DNA from: Oscillospiraceae bacterium
GTDB lineage: Bacteria > Bacillota_A > Clostridia > Oscillospirales > Acutalibacteraceae
DNA: 8,894 bases
Direction: 5' to 3'
Assembly (NCBI GenBank): GCA_003519645.1
Contig: DOWI01000136.1
Location: 1 to 8,894 of the forward strand
In this document: one piece after another, positions 1-6,736 of the stretch
Position numbering within the stretch: position 1 is the first letter of the stretch
Layout of the letters: each line of letters begins with the position of its first letter
The notes under the pieces: generated by a model
The model's database searches: none
What the model saw: the letters and a program-made list of their open reading frames with translations, nothing else
What the model was told of the DNA's origin: nothing
Position numbers and translations under genes: made by a program

Positions 1-1166
1 ACGGTGTGAAACCTGGAGAAAAAATACTGATGCTCGGCAGCGGCAATGTTGGGCTGGTTGTTAGTTTCCAGCTGCTGCAGGCTGGCTGTAAAGTAAGGGC
101 TTTAGTTGATGCTGCTCCGCACATCGGCGGTTACGGTGTACATGCCGCTAAGGTTGCCCGCTGTGGGGTTCCTTTCTACCTTTCACATACGATTACGAAA
201 GCCGAAGGTACAGACTGTGTTACAGGCGCGGTCGTGAGTCAGGTCGATGAACACTTTCAGCCGATTCCCGGTACGGAAAAGCATTTTGACGTTGACACGA
301 TTTGTGTGGCGGTTGGACTTTCGCCAATGGCACAGTTATTAATGATGGCGGGCTGCGAAATGGAGGATGCGCGTGGCGGACATGTGCCGGTTTGCGGGCA
401 GTATGGAGAAACATCTGTTCCGGGCATCTACGCGGCAGGGGATGTTTCTGGCATAGAAGAGGCAAGCTCGGCAATGATAGAGGGCCGTATGGCTGGTATC
501 TGCGCGGCTGCTTACCTTGGATTTTGCTCTGAAAAAGATAAAAATGCATCTCTGACGAAATTAAGTGAGGACCTCAACGACTTGCGTCAGGGGATGTTTG
601 CTCCGCAGAACCGTGGCAAAATGATCAAAAAGACAGAAGAAGGAATTGATATTTCTCAAACGCTGCTGGCAGAAGGGCATATCACAACTGAAGAGGCAGA
701 ACGTTTCCCCGGTGTTGTGCATGAAGTCGGTGTTCATCCAGTCATTGAGTGTACACAGAATATTCCCTGCAATCCATGTCAGGATGTCTGTCCGAAACAC
801 TGCATCAAGGTTGGTAAGGATATCACTGCTTTGCCACAGGTAGATACCAACATACAGTGCATAGGATGTGGAATGTGTGTGGCTTCCTGCTCCGGGCAGG
901 CAATCTTTTTACTCGATGAAAACAGTGAGCCGGGATTTGGTACGGTTACAATGCCATATGAATTTTTGCCGCTGCCGCAACAGGGAGCAAAGGGTACTGC
1001 GCTTGACCGTTCCGGTGTGCCTGTCTGTGATGCGGAAGTGGTTGGAGTGAAGACTGCACCGGCATTTGATCATACATCGCTGCTGACCATTAAAGTACCA
1101 AAAGATAAGGTTATGGATGCCCGTTTCTTTAAGAAAGGAGAGCTTGAGGATGATAAGTGCAAATGA
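1..1166 (+). CDS. FAD/NAD(P)-dependent oxidoreductase with C-terminal 2[4Fe-4S] ferredoxin domain (HcnB/OoxA-like alpha subunit), 5' partial
   Basis: The reading frame is open from the first bases (first full codon at 3), and the first visible motif is already the internal dinucleotide-binding loop. The N-terminal FAD-binding half is therefore cut off by the window edge; the GTG at 6 is an internal valine, not a start. Numbering from that GTG, the loop GSGNVG is at 11-16 and the second flavin-contact motif IYAAGD at 141-146, as in TrxB-like and HcnB/OoxA proteins. A C-terminal ferredoxin module follows: Cys 249, 255, 258 and 262 (the last before Pro) form one [4Fe-4S] site, and Cys 285, 288, 291 and 295 the second. 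The likely role is to pass electrons from the DAO-type partner encoded two genes downstream to an acceptor. The 3' end overlaps the next gene by 17 bases, implying coupled translation. The family is clear; the acceptor and substrate are unknown. Confidence 0.88.
   Translation, partial: GVKPGEKILMLGSGNVGLVVSFQLLQAGCKVRALVDAAPHIGGYGVHAAKVARCGVPFYLSHTITKAEGTDCVTGAVVSQVDEHFQPIPGTEKHFDVDTICVAVGLSPMAQLLMMAGCEMEDARGGHVPVCGQYGETSVPGIYAAGDVSGIEEASSAMIEGRMAGICAAAYLGFCSEKDKNASLTKLSEDLNDLRQGMFAPQNRGKMIKKTEEGIDISQTLLAEGHITTEEAERFPGVVHEVGVHPVIECTQNIPCNPCQDVCPKHCIKVGKDITALPQVDTNIQCIGCGMCVASCSGQAIFLLDENSEPGFGTVTMPYEFLPLPQQGAKGTALDRSGVPVCDAEVVGVKTAPAFDHTSLLTIKVPKDKVMDARFFKKGELEDDKCK
1134..1140 (+). promoter_or_regulatory. 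Shine-Dalgarno site that sets the start of the BFD-like gene
   Basis: A full AAAGGAG lies inside the 3' end of the upstream oxidoreductase gene, nine bases before the ATG at 1150. It supports that start over the in-frame ATG at 1117, which has no such site. Confidence 0.75.
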
Positions 1167-1476
1167 CAGACTGGCTGATATTGGGCCTTTTGTACCGGCG
1201 GCTGATGATGACCTTATTATCTGCCGCTGTGAAGAAGTAACAAAAGGAGAAATACGAAAAGCCGTACACGCAGGAATGTATACACTAACGGAAGTCCGCC
1301 GTTATTTGCGCTGCGGCATGGGGCTGTGTCAGGGCCAGACCTGTGGCAGGCTGGTCAGGAATATCATTGCCCGTGAACTTGGTAGGAAATCCTCTGAGTT
1401 GGAGCCGGCCACAGGCCGGGCACCTATGCGCCCCACAGAAATGAAGATACTGAGCAGCGAGAAGGGGGTAGAGTGA
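1150..1476 (+). CDS. BFD-like [2Fe-2S]-binding protein, electron-transfer subunit
   Basis: This 108-residue protein is a stand-alone bacterioferritin-associated-ferredoxin-like (BFD) domain. It has C25-x-C27 in a CRCEEVT motif, a helical spacer with TLTEVRRYLRCGMG, then C60 and C65 in the pattern C-x4-C (LCQGQTC). C55 is an extra cysteine. The four-cysteine arrangement and the APMRP tail match the BFD domain that in HcnB/OoxA proteins sits at the C-terminus of the FAD subunit. Here it is a separate gene. The inferred role is to hold a [2Fe-2S] cluster between the flavins of the two neighbouring subunits. The start at 1150 is chosen for its AAAGGAG; an ATG at 1117 would add 11 residues. The gene overlaps the previous one by 17 bases and its TGA shares one base with the next ATG, so the three are probably made in fixed ratio. 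Confidence 0.88.
   Translation: MISANDRLADIGPFVPAADDDLIICRCEEVTKGEIRKAVHAGMYTLTEVRRYLRCGMGLCQGQTCGRLVRNIIARELGRKSSELEPATGRAPMRPTEMKILSSEKGVE
1461..1468 (+). promoter_or_regulatory. Shine-Dalgarno site for the DAO-family gene
   Basis: GAAGGGGG ends seven bases before the ATG at 1476. This favours that ATG over the GTG at 1473, which would have only four bases of spacing. The ATG sits in a TGATG stop-start overlap, typical of translational coupling. Confidence 0.6.
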
Positions 1477-2603
1477 TGAACCAAACTTCTGACGTTATCA
1501 TCATTGGCAGCGGCATCATCGGTTGTGCAGCGGCTTATTATCTTGCGAAAAAAGGCGTTTCGGTAATGGTTTTGGAAGCTGCTGATTCTATTGGAAACGG
1601 CGGTTCCTCTAGAAATGGCGGTGGTGTACGTCAGTCAGGCCGTGATTCGCGTGAATTGCCAATGGTTATGTGGGGGATAAAGCATATTTGGCCCACACTC
1701 AGTGAAGAACTGGGCACAGATGTAGAATATACTCAGAAAGGGAATTTGCGCCTTGGCAAGACCCCGTCACATTTGAAAATACTGCAGGGCTTGACCGACC
1801 GCGCAGTTGCCTGCGGACTCGATGTCCGTATGATAGACGGGGAAGAAGTACGAAAAATAAACCCATATCTATCTGACGAAGTTTTAGGTGCAAGCTGGTG
1901 TCCAACTGACGGCCATGCGAACCCGCTTACAACTACACTGGGTTATTTCAAAAAGGCGCGGGAACTAGGTGTGCGTTTTATTACGGGAGAACCGGTGCTG
2001 GCACTGAAAAAAGTAAAGGGGAAAGTGAATACAGTCATTACACCAGACGGTAATTTTGAATGTGACAAAATTTTAGTGGCAGCTGGATACGAAACCAGAG
2101 AGATTACCTCTTCGGTTGAAGTGGATGTGCCAATGCGTAAACAAAAAATTGAGTGCTTGGTGACAGAAGCAGAACCGCATATGTTTGATCAAATGCTGGG
2201 TACAGCGGAAGCGGACTTTTATGGGCATCAGACAAAACATGGTTCCTTTGTCTTCGGTGGCTCCACCGGGCTTGAACCGTTTTTGGCAAGTGATAAGGCG
2301 GCACCTTCCACCAGCATTGGCGCCGCATGTACTTGCCGTGGCATTATGAAATATTTCCCGGCACTTTCCAATGCAAAAATTGTTCGCACATGGGCAGGAT
2401 GGCTGGATGCAAGCGCTGACGGGATTCCTGTCATTGGAGCAGCAGATGGTGCGCCGGGGCTGTTCCTTGCCTGCGGCTTTACAGGGCATGGGTTTGGCAT
2501 TGGTCCGGCGGCGGCTTACAGTATTGCAGAAGTCATGACTGACGGTACGCCTCCGGTGAATATGGAACCTTTTCGATGCACTCGCTTTAAAGCAAAGGCA
2601 TGA
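1476..2603 (+). CDS. DAO-family FAD-dependent amino acid/amine dehydrogenase (HcnC/OoxB/DadA-like beta subunit)
   Basis: This 375-residue protein is a complete D-amino-acid-oxidase-superfamily flavoprotein of the usual 370-420 residue size. It begins with an ADP-binding Rossmann segment (DVIIIGSGIIGCAAAYYLAK, 6-25). SSRNGGGVRQS at 44-54 follows, typical of sarcosine/D-proline/hydroxyproline dehydrogenase subunits near the flavin. Near the C-terminus are RTWAGWLDASADGIPVIG (304-321) and GFTGHGFGIGPA (334-345), the second FAD-contact region of the family. The likely reaction is oxidation of a C-N bond of a secondary or D-amino acid, giving an imine, with electrons leaving through the adjacent [2Fe-2S] and [4Fe-4S] subunits instead of O2. 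Candidate substrates are opines, D-proline/hydroxyproline, sarcosine-like compounds or amines; the sequence does not discriminate. It is the last gene of the three-gene overlapping unit. A GTG at 1473 is an alternative start one codon upstream. Confidence 0.88.
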   Translation: MNQTSDVIIIGSGIIGCAAAYYLAKKGVSVMVLEAADSIGNGGSSRNGGGVRQSGRDSRELPMVMWGIKHIWPTLSEELGTDVEYTQKGNLRLGKTPSHLKILQGLTDRAVACGLDVRMIDGEEVRKINPYLSDEVLGASWCPTDGHANPLTTTLGYFKKARELGVRFITGEPVLALKKVKGKVNTVITPDGNFECDKILVAAGYETREITSSVEVDVPMRKQKIECLVTEAEPHMFDQMLGTAEADFYGHQTKHGSFVFGGSTGLEPFLASDKAAPSTSIGAACTCRGIMKYFPALSNAKIVRTWAGWLDASADGIPVIGAADGAPGLFLACGFTGHGFGIGPAAAYSIAEVMTDGTPPVNMEPFRCTRFKAKA

Positions 2604-2648
2604 ATAAATTGGCATATTAAAATTCAAAAATAAATGGCGAAAGTACTG

Positions 2649-2658
2649 TTACTAGTAA
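2649..2658. repeat. Short perfect palindrome upstream of the araC-type gene
   Basis: TTACTAGTAA is a perfect 10-bp palindrome. It lies just upstream of, and overlapping, the -35 zone expected for the two TATAAT boxes at 2670 and 2680. It could be an operator half for autoregulation, but a palindrome this short can arise by chance. Confidence 0.25.
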
Positions 2659-2669
2659 TAAAAATAGAG

Positions 2670-2685
2670 TATAATCTGTTATAAT
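2670..2685 (+). promoter_or_regulatory. Candidate extended -10 promoter for the AraC-family gene
   Basis: Two perfect TATAAT hexamers occur ten bases apart, at 2670-2675 and 2680-2685. The second is preceded by TG and one base (TGTTATAAT, 2677-2685), an extended -10 element that can work without a good -35 box; none is visible 16-18 bases upstream. Transcription would start about 2692, giving a leader of roughly 38 bases before the ATG at 2730. This suggests the regulator has its own promoter, separate from the oxidoreductase operon. Confidence 0.55.
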
Positions 2686-2716
2686 GAATCAATTAACAAT
2701 TAAAATTTCATTTATA

Positions 2717-2721
2717 CGGAG
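2717..2721 (+). promoter_or_regulatory. Shine-Dalgarno site that sets the AraC-family start
   Basis: CGGAG ends eight bases before the ATG at 2730, but only two bases before the GTG at 2724. The ATG is therefore the better start. Confidence 0.55.
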
Positions 2722-2729
2722 CAGTGCTT

Positions 2730-3623
2730 ATGCAAAACTTATTGAAAAAATCAGTGGGTACCCGTGTAATGCCGCGCCAGCCGCTTATGGTTATGGCAGC
2801 TGAAAAATATTATGTATATCGATATGGGAAATTTGGAATATCTCATTTTTATTCCTTTACTGCTGCCACAGCTTCAGGCGCAATGGACGCAGCGCAAGTA
2901 GTACCAGATGGTTCTTCAGACATAGTGTTTCACTGCGGTGATGGTTACCGAGCAGATTGTTATGGAACACGTCTTTACAGTCACGGTTTGGTAGATATCC
3001 CAACGATTCAGCCTGGCAGCAGAATGTTCGGCATACGCTTTTATCAGGGACAGGCGTATTTGCCAAATAATTTTCCGGAAGCTGAACTTACGGAAAACCG
3101 CGTGAACATGTACGCGATCATGCGGGACCACCAAACGCTGGACAGGATATGCCGCAGCAAAAATTTTATGGAGCAGATACAAATTTTTCTTTCTATGTAC
3201 GTAAATGATTACTGCAAATTCACAGAAATGTCTATGAAGAATTATGCAGTGGATTATATGCTTCGGCGAATGATGGAAAGCCGAGGCTTGGTGAAGCAGA
3301 AAGATTTGAGTGATGAAACAAAATATTCAGTGCGGTATCTTAATGAGTTATTTACGCAGAATTTAGGAGTGTCTCCTAAGGCATTTTGTAGAATGATACA
3401 GTACCAATACCTTATCAGTCTTTTAAATACGGGAAGCAATTTGTCAGATGTGGCATTTAAAGCAGGATTTTACGATCAGGCACATTTCATACATGAGTTT
3501 AAATTGTTTACGAATATGACACCTACCTGCTATTTGAAAAAACTGCATAACAGCGGTTATGAAAAAAAATTAGTCGTGATGAATCAGCAGAATTTCATGA
3601 GTCATGAACAACAAACATTCTAG
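2730..3623 (+). CDS. AraC-family transcriptional regulator
   Basis: This 297-residue protein has the two-part layout of AraC regulators. The N-terminal part (about 15-125) contains VVPDGSSDIVF near 57-67 and a PG...F.GIRF segment near 95-104. It resembles the DUF6597-type sensor domain found in some AraC proteins rather than a classic cupin. The C-terminal part (about 191-272) is the double helix-turn-helix: SVRYLNELFTQNLGVSPKAF is the first motif, and LSDVAFKAGFYDQAHFIHEF followed by FTNMTPTCYLKK is the second with its AraC signature. It probably binds near its own promoter and those of the flanking operons in response to the substrate or a breakdown product. It lies between the dehydrogenase genes and the PII-permease genes, has its own promoter candidate, and is followed by a strong terminator. 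The family is certain; the ligand is unknown. Confidence 0.93.
   Translation: MQNLLKKSVGTRVMPRQPLMVMAAEKYYVYRYGKFGISHFYSFTAATASGAMDAAQVVPDGSSDIVFHCGDGYRADCYGTRLYSHGLVDIPTIQPGSRMFGIRFYQGQAYLPNNFPEAELTENRVNMYAIMRDHQTLDRICRSKNFMEQIQIFLSMYVNDYCKFTEMSMKNYAVDYMLRRMMESRGLVKQKDLSDETKYSVRYLNELFTQNLGVSPKAFCRMIQYQYLISLLNTGSNLSDVAFKAGFYDQAHFIHEFKLFTNMTPTCYLKKLHNSGYEKKLVVMNQQNFMSHEQQTF
3534..3563 (+). promoter_or_regulatory. Weak candidate promoter inside the 3' end of the AraC gene, pointing at the PII gene
   Basis: TTGAAA (3534-3539) is 18 bases upstream of TATGAA (3558-3563), matching the consensus at five and four of six positions. It is proposed only because the PII gene begins 29 bases after a terminator and needs a promoter. 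Transcription from here would run through the hairpin at 3655-3696. Evidence is weak. Confidence 0.2.
3594..3608. repeat. Perfect inverted repeat at the end of the AraC gene
   Basis: TTCATGA, one base, then TCATGAA: seven-base arms around a G. It lies in the last codons of the regulator gene, upstream of the PII operon, and looks like a dyad operator. Arms of this length are expected by chance in a window of this size, so support is limited. Confidence 0.25.
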
Positions 3624-3654
3624 CGGTGCGTTTTCAGCTGCTGCACGAATGTGC

Positions 3655-3696
3655 AAAAAAGACAAAGGTGTCTTCAAAAATGCCTTTGTCTTTTTA
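3655..3696 (+). terminator. Rho-independent terminator or attenuator between the AraC and PII genes
   Basis: GACAAAGG (3661-3668) pairs perfectly with CCTTTGTC (3683-3690), with two G-U pairs extending the stem inward around a ten-base loop. A run of A before the stem (3655-3660) and T after it (3691-3695) make the hairpin usable in both directions. It starts about 30 bases after the AraC stop codon. A smaller hairpin (TGCAC-GAAT-GTGCA, 3642-3655) precedes it. Confidence 0.8.
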
Positions 3697-3724
3697 ATAA
3701 AATAAATGGAGGGGAAGCAATCCT

Positions 3725-4084
3725 ATGAAACTGTCAAGGGTGGAAATTATCACGAGCACATCAAAGATTGAAAAGCTAAAAAATTCGATTGCGCGCTTTG
3801 GCATATCCGGCATGACTGTTTTTCAAGCCATGGGCTGCGGTGTACAGCTGGGTACGAAAGAGTACGAAGCCGAACAAAATGAGGAGCCGTCATTACTGCC
3901 CAAAGAAATGGTCATGCTGATTGTTCCAACAGAGAGACTTAACGATTTTTTGGAATTCGTCAAAAAAGAACTTTATACAGGACATATAGGCGATGGGAAA
4001 ATTTTTATATCAGAAATTTCAAATATCGTTAGGGTGCGCACGGGTGAGGAAGGCTATGATGCCCTGATTTCCGGCAAAGACTGA
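3725..4084 (+). CDS. Divergent PII-family nitrogen-signalling protein paired with an APC permease
   Basis: This 119-residue protein aligns without gaps to GlnB/GlnK from FGISGMTV (25-32) onward. The PII signature is clear: TGHIGDGKIF at 85-94 and IVRVRTGEEG at 101-110. Compared with E. coli GlnB (offset +2), Gln39 (Q41), Lys58 (K60), Lys90 (K92), Arg101 (R103) and Arg103 (R105) are kept. Arg38 is valine (V40), and the uridylylated Tyr51 is glutamate (E53) in an acidic T-loop (KEYEAEQNEE, 45-54). The usual N-terminal KPFKL-type segment is replaced by TSTSKIEKL. Regulation by GlnD-type uridylylation is thus unlikely, while ATP/ADP and perhaps 2-oxoglutarate binding is plausible. The start has GGAGGGG ten bases upstream. 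The APC permease begins 30 bases downstream, as amtB follows glnK, so the inferred role is allosteric control of that permease. Confidence 0.88.
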   Translation: MKLSRVEIITSTSKIEKLKNSIARFGISGMTVFQAMGCGVQLGTKEYEAEQNEEPSLLPKEMVMLIVPTERLNDFLEFVKKELYTGHIGDGKIFISEISNIVRVRTGEEGYDALISGKD

Positions 4085-4114
4085 TCAATCCAAATGGGAA
4101 AGGAATGACGCTTT

Positions 4115-5554
4115 ATGGAAGCAGCAAATGAAACCAAAGCACCCAATATGGGCCTTGCCAGTGCTATTGCCACAGGTGTTGGCCTGATTGTTGCAACAAG
4201 CTGCCTGCTGTCGTTAGGGCAGGGCTCGGCTGCAATAGGTACTACATTCATTATTTCTATGGCGATTGCATGTGCGCTGAATATTATCACTGCACTTTCC
4301 ATGGCAGAGCTCAATGCACTTATGCCCAATCTCACCGGCGGATTGGCACAGTACACACTGGCCTGTATGGGACCGTTCGTTTCCGTTATTGCGATGGTGG
4401 GCGGGTATCTTGTCTGTAACACAATGATTGCAAGTACGGAGTGCGCTATGTTCGGCAATACGCTGAAAAGTGTCATTACGCAGGTGAATATTCCGAGCAG
4501 TGCCTATTGTATTGCACTATTAGTTGTCCTCATTATTAGCAATCTCAATGGGGTTGATGTGTTTGCGAAGATACAAGACATTATGGCGTATGGCTTGATT
4601 ATTTCCCTTACCGTCATGGGCTTCCTTGGTATGACTAAACTTGGAAGCGGTACTCCGGTGAAGCAGCCTGCTGTTCTTTCCTCAAATTTCACCGATATTG
4701 CTTCCTTCTGCGGGCTTGCTTTTTTCCTTTTCATTGGATGTGAGTTTGTCATACCGATTTCTAATAAAGTCAAAAATGCCCGCAGGAATATACCTCTCGG
4801 TATGATTTTAAGTCTTCTGATTGTGATGGGGATGCAGGTCATGCTGGTGCTCGGCTTTCACAATTACGTTGATTGGAAGCAGCTGGGGCGCAGTACTACT
4901 CCACATATCCTCTATGGTTCATTGTTACTTGGCAAGGCAGGAGTCATTTGGATGGCGATTGTTTCTATTTTTGCCGTTACCTCAACTGTTAATACCATTA
5001 TTTCCTCGTTAAGCTACATAGCCAAGGGGATGGCAAAAATTAAAATGCTGCCGAAGGTCTTTGCAAAATCCAATAAAAAAGGTGCTCCCTATGTTTCCGT
5101 ACTGACCATCGGCGGTGCCATGATTGTGATAAACGCAACTGGCCTTTCCACTTCCAGTCAGCTTTCGTTCCTTATCCTTACAGGCTGTGTTTTCTGGATG
5201 ATTGCTTATGTGATATCCCACTGCAATGTTTTAATTCTGAGGCACCGACTGCCAAAGGCTCCACGTACCTTCAAAGTGCCGGGCGGTCCTGTTCTGCCGT
5301 TAATCGGGATGATCGGGACTGTTTGGATGATATACAATATTTCATCTAATCCGGCAGAGCGCACAAATATTTATCTTCTCTGTCTTATCATTTTTGCTGC
5401 TCTTGCTGTTTACGCAGTGATTTGGATTAAAAAGGTCATGAAACGGAAGCTTTTCAAGGCGCTTCCGCTGAAAGAAGTTATGGCGATGGAGAATGAGCTC
5501 TATCTGACTTACCATGACAATAAAAGCGAAACGGGCCGTCAACGGAAAATTTGA
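4115..5554 (+). CDS. APC-superfamily amino acid/amine permease, 12 TM segments
   Basis: This 479-residue membrane protein has about 12 hydrophobic segments, roughly at 14-34, 40-62, 85-105, 131-147, 155-175, 195-217, 227-249, 275-297, 325-343, 348-372, 391-411 and 418-440. That is the size and fold expected of APC-family transporters. Segment 1 carries the broken-helix glycine motif TGVGLIVATS (20-29), where APC carriers hold the backbone of the substrate. Segment 6 includes FFLFIGCEFVIPISNKVKNARRNIPLG, the E-x-x-x...N/P-R-x-I-P pattern of this family. The KAPRTFKVPGGPVLP stretch at 381-395 is typical before TM11. It should import an amino acid or amine with H+ or Na+, or by exchange. The ATG follows AAAGGA by ten bases, 30 bases after the PII gene, and the next gene begins 13 bases after its stop. 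The substrate cannot be told from the sequence. Confidence 0.9.
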   Translation: MEAANETKAPNMGLASAIATGVGLIVATSCLLSLGQGSAAIGTTFIISMAIACALNIITALSMAELNALMPNLTGGLAQYTLACMGPFVSVIAMVGGYLVCNTMIASTECAMFGNTLKSVITQVNIPSSAYCIALLVVLIISNLNGVDVFAKIQDIMAYGLIISLTVMGFLGMTKLGSGTPVKQPAVLSSNFTDIASFCGLAFFLFIGCEFVIPISNKVKNARRNIPLGMILSLLIVMGMQVMLVLGFHNYVDWKQLGRSTTPHILYGSLLLGKAGVIWMAIVSIFAVTSTVNTIISSLSYIAKGMAKIKMLPKVFAKSNKKGAPYVSVLTIGGAMIVINATGLSTSSQLSFLILTGCVFWMIAYVISHCNVLILRHRLPKAPRTFKVPGGPVLPLIGMIGTVWMIYNISSNPAERTNIYLLCLIIFAALAVYAVIWIKKVMKRKLFKALPLKEVMAMENELYLTYHDNKSETGRQRKI

Positions 5555-5567
5555 AAGGAGATAAGAG

Positions 5568-6707
5568 ATGTTGAACAACACGAAAATTGATTTTATTTAT
5601 CTTAATGAAGAGGATATGGTAAAAGCTGGCGTTACAAATATGAAATCCTGCATTGATACAATTGAAGAAATGTTTCGTCTAATGAAACAAGGTGATTATC
5701 GTATGGGTGGTCCAAATGGGAATTCACATGGAGTAATGATAACTTTTCCTGATAATCCACCTTTTCCTAATATGCCAAAGAATGGTCCGGACAGAAGATT
5801 TATGGCTATGCCCGCGTATCTTGGTGGAAAATTCGATATGGCGGGTGTTAAGTGGTACGGTTCGAATGTCGAAAACAAGACGAAGGGACTTCCTAGATCA
5901 ATCCTGATGCTTACCCTAAATGACAAGGACACCGGAGCTCCTGTCGCCTACATGTCCGCTAATTTACTCAGTGCTTACCGGACAGGTGCGGTTCCGGGAG
6001 TCGGTTTTAAATATTTTTCAAACCCGGATTCAGAGGTCGTTGGTATTATTGGCCCCGGGGTTATGAATAAAACGGCGTTCAGCGCAATGGCTGCGGTACG
6101 TCCTTTGATCAATACGGTGAAAATCAAAGGCAGAAGCAGAAAATCATGCGAAACATTCGCGGAATTTTTAAGGAAAGAATATCCGCAGATAAAAAACATC
6201 AGCATCGTGGAGAGCGAAGAAGAGGCAGTTCGCGATGCTGACATTGTCAGTATTGCCACATCCAGTCCGACAGGTGATCCAAGCAGTTATCCATATGTAA
6301 AAGAAGAGTGGATCAAACCGGGAGCTATGTTCTGCTGCCCGGCTGCTGCTAGATTTGACGACGATTTCATGCTGAATCGCGCAAGAAACATTACCGACAA
6401 TATTCATTTGTATGAAGCTTGGGAAGAAGAAATGACTTTCCCCGCCTATGATTCCATTCCCATTCCTGCTGTTCACTGCATGGACCTGATTCAAGAGAAA
6501 AAAATGAAAAAAGAACAGGTGGATGATTTGGGAGACATCTTGGAAGGCAATATTCCTGTCCATCGTAAAAAAGATGAGATTATTATTTATTCCGTTGGCG
6601 GCATGCCGGTTGAAGACATCGCTTGGGGAACAGTTTGCTACAGGAACGCCTTGAAATTGGGCATCGGAACAAAATTAAATTTATGGGAAAAACCGCAACT
6701 TGCCTAA
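5568..6707 (+). CDS. Ornithine cyclodeaminase / mu-crystallin family protein
   Basis: This 379-residue protein belongs to the ornithine cyclodeaminase/alanine dehydrogenase/ketimine reductase family. MPAYLGGKFDMAGVKWYGSN (81-100) carries Lys95, matching the substrate lysine of the family. GLPRSILMLTLNDKDTGAPVAYM follows (107-129), then the anion-binding RTGA (Arg138). The NAD(H)-binding loop is IGPGVMN (161-167), and DADIVSIATSS (223-233) continues the Rossmann fold. It is 30-50 residues longer than typical members because of an insertion near 45-75 rich in Gly, Pro and Asn. NCBI-style annotation sometimes calls similar long relatives 'tyramine oxidase subunit B'; I recall this but cannot confirm it here. 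Possible reactions are cyclodeamination of an amino acid or NAD(P)H reduction of a cyclic imine made by the upstream dehydrogenase. AAAGGAG lies seven bases before the ATG, and the gene is 13 bases from the permease, so they share an operon. Confidence 0.85.
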   Translation: MLNNTKIDFIYLNEEDMVKAGVTNMKSCIDTIEEMFRLMKQGDYRMGGPNGNSHGVMITFPDNPPFPNMPKNGPDRRFMAMPAYLGGKFDMAGVKWYGSNVENKTKGLPRSILMLTLNDKDTGAPVAYMSANLLSAYRTGAVPGVGFKYFSNPDSEVVGIIGPGVMNKTAFSAMAAVRPLINTVKIKGRSRKSCETFAEFLRKEYPQIKNISIVESEEEAVRDADIVSIATSSPTGDPSSYPYVKEEWIKPGAMFCCPAAARFDDDFMLNRARNITDNIHLYEAWEEEMTFPAYDSIPIPAVHCMDLIQEKKMKKEQVDDLGDILEGNIPVHRKKDEIIIYSVGGMPVEDIAWGTVCYRNALKLGIGTKLNLWEKPQLA

Positions 6708-6736
6708 ATATGTGCTTATAAGCTAGGAGATATTTT

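Noticed and set aside
6..8. GTG as the start codon of the first gene
   Set aside because: The frame is open upstream, the residues before it (Gly-Val-Lys-Pro-Gly) match the conserved lead into the NAD-binding motif, and no ribosome binding site is visible. The gene is cut by the window edge.
1117..1149. Upstream ATG adding 11 residues to the BFD-like protein
   Set aside because: It lacks a ribosome binding site, while AAAGGAG lies at ideal distance from the ATG at 1150.
2584..2593. GCTTTAAAGC palindrome at the end of the DAO-family gene
   Set aside because: It is a ten-base palindrome within coding sequence, not followed by a T-run. Expected by chance.
2073..2627. Antisense open frame of 184 codons on the - strand
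   Set aside because: It lies entirely opposite the well-supported DAO-family gene, has a Cys/His/Arg-rich non-protein-like composition and no recognisable domain. It is a shadow of the coding strand.
3624..3724. T-box or riboswitch ahead of the PII gene
   Set aside because: The region is too short, and the T-box core and known aptamer elements are absent. Only a simple hairpin terminator is present.
4054..4476. Antisense open frame of 140 codons with a hydrophobic look on the - strand
   Set aside because: It mirrors the membrane segments of the APC permease; hydrophobic codons read in the reverse frame often look membrane-like. No motif supports it.
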